In this document: in pieces, positions 22,269 through 25,357 of the stretch
Layout: each line of letters opens with the position of its first letter
Numbering within the stretch: position 1 is the first letter of the stretch
Source of the DNA: a virus
Direction: 5' to 3' (one strand)
Length of the DNA: 25,357 bases
Virus record (IMG/VR): IMGVR_UViG_3300010316_000041
Coordinates: 1 to 25,357 of that record
The notes under the pieces: model-generated
Told to the model about the DNA's origin: nothing
The model's input: the letters and a program-made list of their open reading frames with translations, nothing else
The model's database searches: none
Position numbers and translations under genes: made by a program

Positions 22269-22577
22269 CTAAAATTCAAATTCCTTTAATTGATAGCGGC
22301 CATTGTCACCTTTCCACCAACCATGGACAATGACACGCCACCCTGACCGCAACATCTCAGGTAGAGCCTCACTTTCCTCAATCTTCTTGATTCGGCTTGA
22401 CATATTGCTTTTGCTCGTCACTTGTACTGCAAGAGTTTCATTGTTGCCAATTGCCAAGATGTCTATCACTCCAAACAAATCCTTTTTACGTTTAGTAAAG
22501 TGATTAAAAGACTCGACATTGGCTGTTTGGTAGCCTAGTTTGCGTAGGTGTGCGACTGTGCGTTGGCTAGGTGTCAT
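22269..22577 (-). CDS. PD-(D/E)XK-like nuclease-fold protein
   Basis: 102 residues. TPSQRTVAHLRKLGYQTANV, RKKDLFGVIDILAIGNNETL, AVQVTSKSNMSSRIKKIEES, MLRSGWRVIVHGWWKGDNGR. The GVIDILAI...LAVQVTS arrangement (D39, Q52, T54) follows the Holliday-resolvase/VRR-NUC style PD-(D/E)XK core but the last positions are Q and T rather than E and K, so it may be inactive or a divergent catalytic set. The sequence recurs in phages as a hypothetical. No strong SD (GGAT at distance). It lies between the methyltransferase and the repeated box. Confidence 0.6.
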   Translation of the reverse strand: MTPSQRTVAHLRKLGYQTANVESFNHFTKRKKDLFGVIDILAIGNNETLAVQVTSKSNMSSRIKKIEESEALPEMLRSGWRVIVHGWWKGDNGRYQLKEFEF

Positions 22578-22601
22578 TGAGTAATATCCAATATTGTTAA
22601 T

Positions 22602-23477
22602 TTAAACTTTTTTAAACACCAAAACATTTTGATGAATTTTTACTAGCTTTTCAGTCTTCATGTTGCCGTTTGCTCTCATGCTTGCACTTGCTACGGGGTT
22701 TAATAATATTGCCTCGTTATAAAACTTCATGCCACACTTTTCAAAGGCTCGAATTGTGTCAGGCACAAATCCGATGTAATAGCCGTTTTTATCCCTAACT
22801 TCACCAACCACAAAGCAAACATACCCACCTTTTTTTAGTAGTTTGCAACTTTTGCCAATGATGCTTTCATACAAAGATAAAAATTCGGAATACGGTTTAT
22901 TGCTTATATCGCCATCTAAATCGCTATATACCTCTAAGTCTGCATAAGGTGGGCAACTAAAAACCAAATCAAAGTCATCATTCCATTTACTATCTAGTAA
23001 TTCGTTGCTATCACCAACATACCAATTTGGCTGATTATTAACGTCTAAAATGTCTAAACCTTGCTCACGATTACTATCTATTTGTTCTTGACGTATATCA
23101 ATACCCGTGTACTTAAATCCCAAATAATTAGCGACAATTCCACGAACGCTACCACCTGCAAACGGGTCAAGAATTTTGCCGTTTTCAGGGCAAAACCATC
23201 GGTAAATAATTTCACATAAGGCAGGGTCAAAAACACTTACATAATTATCTTTATTGTCATAATTTATGTTTTTTGAAATATCTCTGTACAAATCTGTACC
23301 TGAATTAATTGCTGTTGCCGACCTGCCAATTTCGCTTTTTAGACCTCTGCTAACCCAAATGCGTTTTCTTTGCTGCCAACTTGCAGTTTTTGTATCTAAT
23401 ACAGAAAATGGAGGTTCAATAAATTTATCCCTTAATAGTTCATCAACAATAATTTCATCACCAAATAAGTCTTTCAT
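22602..23477 (-). CDS. DNA methyltransferase (N6-adenine / N4-cytosine type)
   Basis: 291 residues. SAM motif I DPFAGGS (104-110), motif II GIDIR (125-129), motif III GDS (155-157), and catalytic motif IV SCPPY (174-178). The order I before IV shows it is not the usual beta order. N-terminus MKDLFGDEIIVDELLRDKFI and PPFSVLDTKTASWQQRKRIW belong to a well-known phage methyltransferase family. The target base is likely adenine or cytosine amino group; the site is unknown. It has no paired restriction enzyme here, so protection of phage DNA is the likely job. ATGA-coupled to the Arc-like gene, with AAGGAG as its SD. Confidence 0.85.
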   Translation of the reverse strand: MKDLFGDEIIVDELLRDKFIEPPFSVLDTKTASWQQRKRIWVSRGLKSEIGRSATAINSGTDLYRDISKNINYDNKDNYVSVFDPALCEIIYRWFCPENGKILDPFAGGSVRGIVANYLGFKYTGIDIRQEQIDSNREQGLDILDVNNQPNWYVGDSNELLDSKWNDDFDLVFSCPPYADLEVYSDLDGDISNKPYSEFLSLYESIIGKSCKLLKKGGYVCFVVGEVRDKNGYYIGFVPDTIRAFEKCGMKFYNEAILLNPVASASMRANGNMKTEKLVKIHQNVLVFKKV

Positions 23478-23623
23478 TTTTTAGACTCCTTAACAGGATT
23501 AAGCAACGCTGCAAGCATAAAGTTAATCTGAGCCGACACGCTCCTACATTCTTTGTCAGCCAATTCTTTAATTTGCTTTCGCATCTCTGGTGTCATGCGT
23601 ATGTTTACGAATACTGTTTTCAT
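23474..23623 (-). CDS. Arc/CopG-like ribbon-helix-helix regulator
   Basis: 49 residues, close to P22 Arc (53). Begins MKTVFVNIRMTPEMRKQIKE, whose first strand (TVFVNIRM) and helix fit the RHH fold, followed by LADKECRSVSAQINFMLAAL. The RSVSAQI turn and helix resemble Arc's RSVNSEI. Perfect SD (AGGAGG, 5 bases). Overlaps its neighbours on both sides as ATGA, so it is translated together with the methyltransferase. RHH dimers bind DNA by beta strands; it may repress its own or a neighbouring promoter. Too short for length-cutoff gene finding. Confidence 0.7.
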   Translation of the reverse strand: MKTVFVNIRMTPEMRKQIKELADKECRSVSAQINFMLAALLNPVKESKK

Positions 23624-23808
23624 GCTTCCTCCTGATAATTGTGGTCATTGGTTACGTCTGTTACAAAAACATCGTCAGGCTCGTGGGTGTCTATCACATC
23701 CCAATCAGAAGACTCCAGAGCGTTGTCAAACGCATCGTCTTCATTTACACCACAAACCATAATCTCAACCGTCTGTAAGCGTTTTGCTCGTACTATGTAT
23801 CTATTCAT
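23620..23808 (-). CDS. small acidic hypothetical protein
   Basis: 62 residues, AAGGAGA site before the ATG. RYIVRAKRLQTVEIMVCGVN looks like a beta-strand segment, then a very acidic tail (NEDDAFDNALESSDWDVIDT, HEPDDVFVTDVTNDHNYQEE) with about a quarter Asp/Glu. The beta-then-acidic shape is seen in small early phage proteins, including DNA mimics, but that is speculation here. ATGA overlap with the Arc-like gene downstream. Confidence 0.5.
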   Translation of the reverse strand: MNRYIVRAKRLQTVEIMVCGVNEDDAFDNALESSDWDVIDTHEPDDVFVTDVTNDHNYQEEA

Positions 23809-24043
23809 GATTTTTCTCCTTAATTTTGGCTATCACTTTGCGAAAGTCAGACAAGTAAACTTCATCAATCGGACTACCTACAGCTTCTGCTATTTCTTTG
23901 TCAGTCAATTCTACCCATTGACGTTTAGGCTGGGCAAGTGCTTGGCGTAGTGCGTCTATTGCTAGGTAAACGCCACTATGATGTTCGACTTGCGTTTTTA
24001 ATTCTTCTAACGCCATCTCAGCAGCTTTTCGTAACTCAGTCAT
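23801..24043 (-). CDS. small helical hypothetical protein
   Basis: 80 residues. Start MTELRKAAEMALEELKTQVE, then AIDALRQALAQPKRQWVELT, DKEIAEAVGSPIDEV, IAKIKEKNHE. The LRKAAxxALExL...AIxALRxALAQP...WVxLTDxEI pattern is very common in phage early regions, with no known function. Coupled by overlapping stop and start to the upstream gene; overlaps the next by 8 bases. Confidence 0.55.
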   Translation of the reverse strand: MTELRKAAEMALEELKTQVEHHSGVYLAIDALRQALAQPKRQWVELTDKEIAEAVGSPIDEVYLSDFRKVIAKIKEKNHE

Positions 24044-24282
24044 AATTCAACCTCCGATTCTGCAAATGCTATTGCTGTACCTAAGCCATCAAACCTGCCC
24101 TCTTCATAGTCATTAGTTTGGTCTTGTCGTGAGCGCAATACTTTTAGGTTGGTGACAATGCGTTGGTTTTCTAGTTTGTGACCTGCGTTCCAACCTGTGC
24201 GGAAAATGCGGTATGCAGGGTCTTGGGTAGTTAGGTTAAATTCACCGTACAACTCTAAAAACTTTTTTTCTATCTCGTTCAT
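24040..24282 (-). CDS. small hypothetical protein
   Basis: 80 residues with a perfect AAGGAGA site. NEIEKKFLELYGEFNLTTQD, PAYRIFRTGWNAGHKLENQR, EEGRFDGLGTAIAFAESEVE. The FxxGWNAGHKLE element recurs in small phage early proteins, usually as FxxAWxAG. Predicted helical. Function unknown. It is the gene immediately after the Mom-like gene in the leftward block. Confidence 0.5.
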   Translation of the reverse strand: MNEIEKKFLELYGEFNLTTQDPAYRIFRTGWNAGHKLENQRIVTNLKVLRSRQDQTNDYEEGRFDGLGTAIAFAESEVEL

Positions 24283-24300
24283 TATTTTCTCCTTGAATTG

Positions 24301-24912
24301 TTAAAATAATAGTTTTTGAATTGGAACACTTTTACCTGCATCGTAATTTTTTGTATCCCCTTTTGGGTAAGGAAAAATTTCATAATTTAATTCTTTAGTC
24401 AAATTTAACTTTTCCTTTTTGCTACCAGTAATAAAAATATACCTATGTTTTGCACTTCTAAATGAACGATTTTGACTATCACCTTTGTTGTGTCTTGAGT
24501 GTTTGCCATCATCACTAGCCATATCTGTACGCTCTTTTGTCGTACCAGTAAATAAAAAATTTGTAGCTTGATAAACATAGCCTACGTGGTCTTGTGCTGT
24601 ATCTGCATAACTGACTATAATTTTTGGTTTAGGTAACATTTGTAAACTTCTACCAACTAATATTGAAGCACTATTTTTAGTAGTAGTTTCAATACACAAG
24701 CGGTTTAATTCAAGGACTTTATGTTTGTGCCCAATACCACATACACCCATGCACAAACTTGGCGATGCTGGCATACCGTAAGTACAAACACCAACCAATT
24801 CATTGTTTTCATATAAACCAAATGCGTAGCTTATGCTTGGCATTCTTTTTGCATAATGTTTAAGTAATATCCAAGGTTTAGCTTCAAATGATTTAATTGG
24901 TAAAACTTTCAT
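24301..24912 (-). CDS. Mom-family adenine modification protein
   Basis: 203 residues. Pattern KHYAKRMPSISYAFGLYENN, LVGVCTYGMPASPSLC, VLELNRLCIE, KNSASILVGRSLQMLPKPKI, IVSYADTAQDHVGYVYQATN, FLFTGTTKERTD and a C-terminal HRYIFITGSKK matches the Mu Mom family, a GNAT-fold group converting adenine to the N6-acetamido (methylcarbamoyl) form. It would make phage DNA resistant to many restriction enzymes. No Com-type translational activator is seen. The ATG has no strong SD, unlike its neighbours, and a GC-rich hairpin lies 19-32 bases upstream. Family call is by pattern memory. Confidence 0.75.
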   Translation of the reverse strand: MKVLPIKSFEAKPWILLKHYAKRMPSISYAFGLYENNELVGVCTYGMPASPSLCMGVCGIGHKHKVLELNRLCIETTTKNSASILVGRSLQMLPKPKIIVSYADTAQDHVGYVYQATNFLFTGTTKERTDMASDDGKHSRHNKGDSQNRSFRSAKHRYIFITGSKKEKLNLTKELNYEIFPYPKGDTKNYDAGKSVPIQKLLF

Positions 24913-24930
24913 AATATGTCTTTGTAATAA

Positions 24931-24944
24931 GGGGGCAAGCCCCC
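24931..24944 (-). terminator. GC-rich hairpin in the Mom leader
   Basis: On the minus strand GGGGG-CTTG-CCCCC is followed by TTATTA. It begins 9 bases after the stop of the previous gene and ends 19 bases before the Mom-like start. The stem is strong, but the trailing U tract is imperfect, so partial termination or an mRNA control element is most likely. Confidence 0.55.
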
Positions 24945-24952
24945 GTTTGTGT

Positions 24953-25159
24953 TTAATCTACTTTTACCCAACGAACATTTTCTCTGCCGAACAATATCAA
25001 GGCTCGTCTATTCATTTCTAAAATCTGTCTTAAACCAAGGGGTTTGGTGTAGTCTTCCCACATAGATTCTTCCCCATATCGAACTTGAATCTTTTCGGTT
25101 TTTTTGAAGTTGTTAACATTGCCTTTGTGCTGTGAGTGCCTAGGGTAAGTGTTTGTCAT
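24953..25159 (-). CDS. first gene of the leftward block, hypothetical
   Basis: 68 residues with AAGGAGA 7 bases before the ATG. MTNTYPRHSQHKGNVNNFKK, TEKIQVRYGEESMWEDYTKP, LGLRQILEMNRRALILFGRE. The segment YGEESMWEDYTKP resembles small proteins that are early phage regulators, but no family is recognised. Predicted soluble, basic N-terminus. It is followed at once by the hairpin 24931-24944, so its transcript may partly end there. Confidence 0.5.
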   Translation of the reverse strand: MTNTYPRHSQHKGNVNNFKKTEKIQVRYGEESMWEDYTKPLGLRQILEMNRRALILFGRENVRWVKVD

Positions 25160-25357
25160 TTTGTTTCTCCTTGGTTGTGGTGTTAATCACCATGTACACA
25201 TTATTGCACATAAATTGATTCTTGTGTAAAAAAGAACAAATATTTTTATAGGTACTTTCCCTAATATGGAACTAATCATATTTATGGTTTATAATTACGT
25301 TATCCCTTGGCAGGGGTATTAAACAGTAAGGTCTCACATGAATTTGCAGTAGGTTAC
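25160..25357. promoter_or_regulatory. 198-base gene-free control region at the right edge
   Basis: AT-rich, no coding frame of note. Contains the second copy of the 18-base box (25248-25265) and a perfect TATAAT on the plus strand (25290-25295) with only a poor -35. The SD AAGGAGA for the first leftward gene is at its left end. A divergent promoter region between this block and genes to the right is the best reading, unconfirmed since the right neighbour is outside the window. Confidence 0.45.

Noticed and set aside
24931-24950. Possible DGR template repeat, because CGGGGGCTT also occurs near 15103
   Set aside because: Identity stops after about nine bases and the site is a simple GC hairpin; no A-biased copy of the variable region follows.
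25290-25295. Perfect TATAAT on the plus strand as a rightward promoter
   Set aside because: No acceptable -35 at 16-18 bases (TGGAAC at best) and no extended -10; downstream gene is outside the window, so kept only as a remark.
25338-25349. Start of a rightward gene at ATG 25338 after TAAGG
   Set aside because: The frame stops after four codons (TAG).
1-25357. CRISPR arrays, tRNA genes, insertion sequences, integrase or attachment sites
   Set aside because: No spaced direct repeats, tRNA-like cloverleaf, transposase or recombinase was found on reading both strands; gaps are too short to hide most of them.

Overview
This window is part of a tailed dsDNA phage genome with a P22-like (podovirus-type) virion. 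The evidence is gene order and protein motifs. Coat protein, gp4 tail accessory factor, gp10 DNA-stabilisation protein, a protein in the tail-needle slot, a gp14-like acetyltransferase-fold protein, three ejection proteins (gp7/gp20/gp16 type) and a tailspike with a head-binding domain follow each other in the P22 order. A two-component spanin (inner-membrane Rz plus lipoprotein Rz1) means the host has an outer membrane. The host genus cannot be read from the sequence; the moderately AT-rich composition and protein style suggest an aquatic proteobacterium, which is inference only. No integrase, lysogeny repressor, terminase, portal or DNA polymerase is visible. The window is cut at both ends.

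Layout. 1-11.5 kb, rightward: virion genes from the coat protein (5' end missing) through gp4, gp10, several small structural proteins and the ejection proteins. A near-consensus sigma70 promoter lies at about 6.6 kb. 11.5-15.5 kb: adsorption genes, namely a beta-helix tailspike and a second tail protein whose C-terminus looks like a C-type-lectin variable region of a diversity-generating retroelement (DGR) target. 15.5-18.0 kb: small membrane proteins, a metallophosphoesterase, holin-like protein, T4-type endolysin and nested Rz/Rz1. 18.0-18.07 kb: convergent junction with inverted repeats.

18.07-25.16 kb, leftward: one tightly packed early/middle block, mostly with ATGA stop-start overlaps. 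Starting from the right it has small unknown genes and a Mom-like DNA modification protein behind a GC-rich hairpin, then an Arc-like ribbon-helix-helix protein coupled to a DNA methyltransferase. Next come a nuclease-like protein and the recombination set (ERF annealing protein, YqaJ/lambda-Exo-type exonuclease, HTH protein, SSB, DUF3310, winged-helix protein, NinB). It ends with a secreted Cys-rich peptide and an HNH-like endonuclease of the YbcO/DUF1364 type. The last 198 bases hold no gene and look like the control region for this block.

How it fits together. The leftward block gives homologous recombination plus adenine-directed DNA modification, probably protection against host restriction. 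The rightward block builds the head, short tail and ejection machinery and lyses a Gram-negative cell. Points most worth checking are the DGR-like variable tail protein without a reverse transcriptase in view, an 18-base sequence shared by the two main gene-free gaps of the leftward block, the Mom homologue with its hairpin leader, and three small genes (49, 49 and 43 residues) that length-cutoff gene finding would miss.
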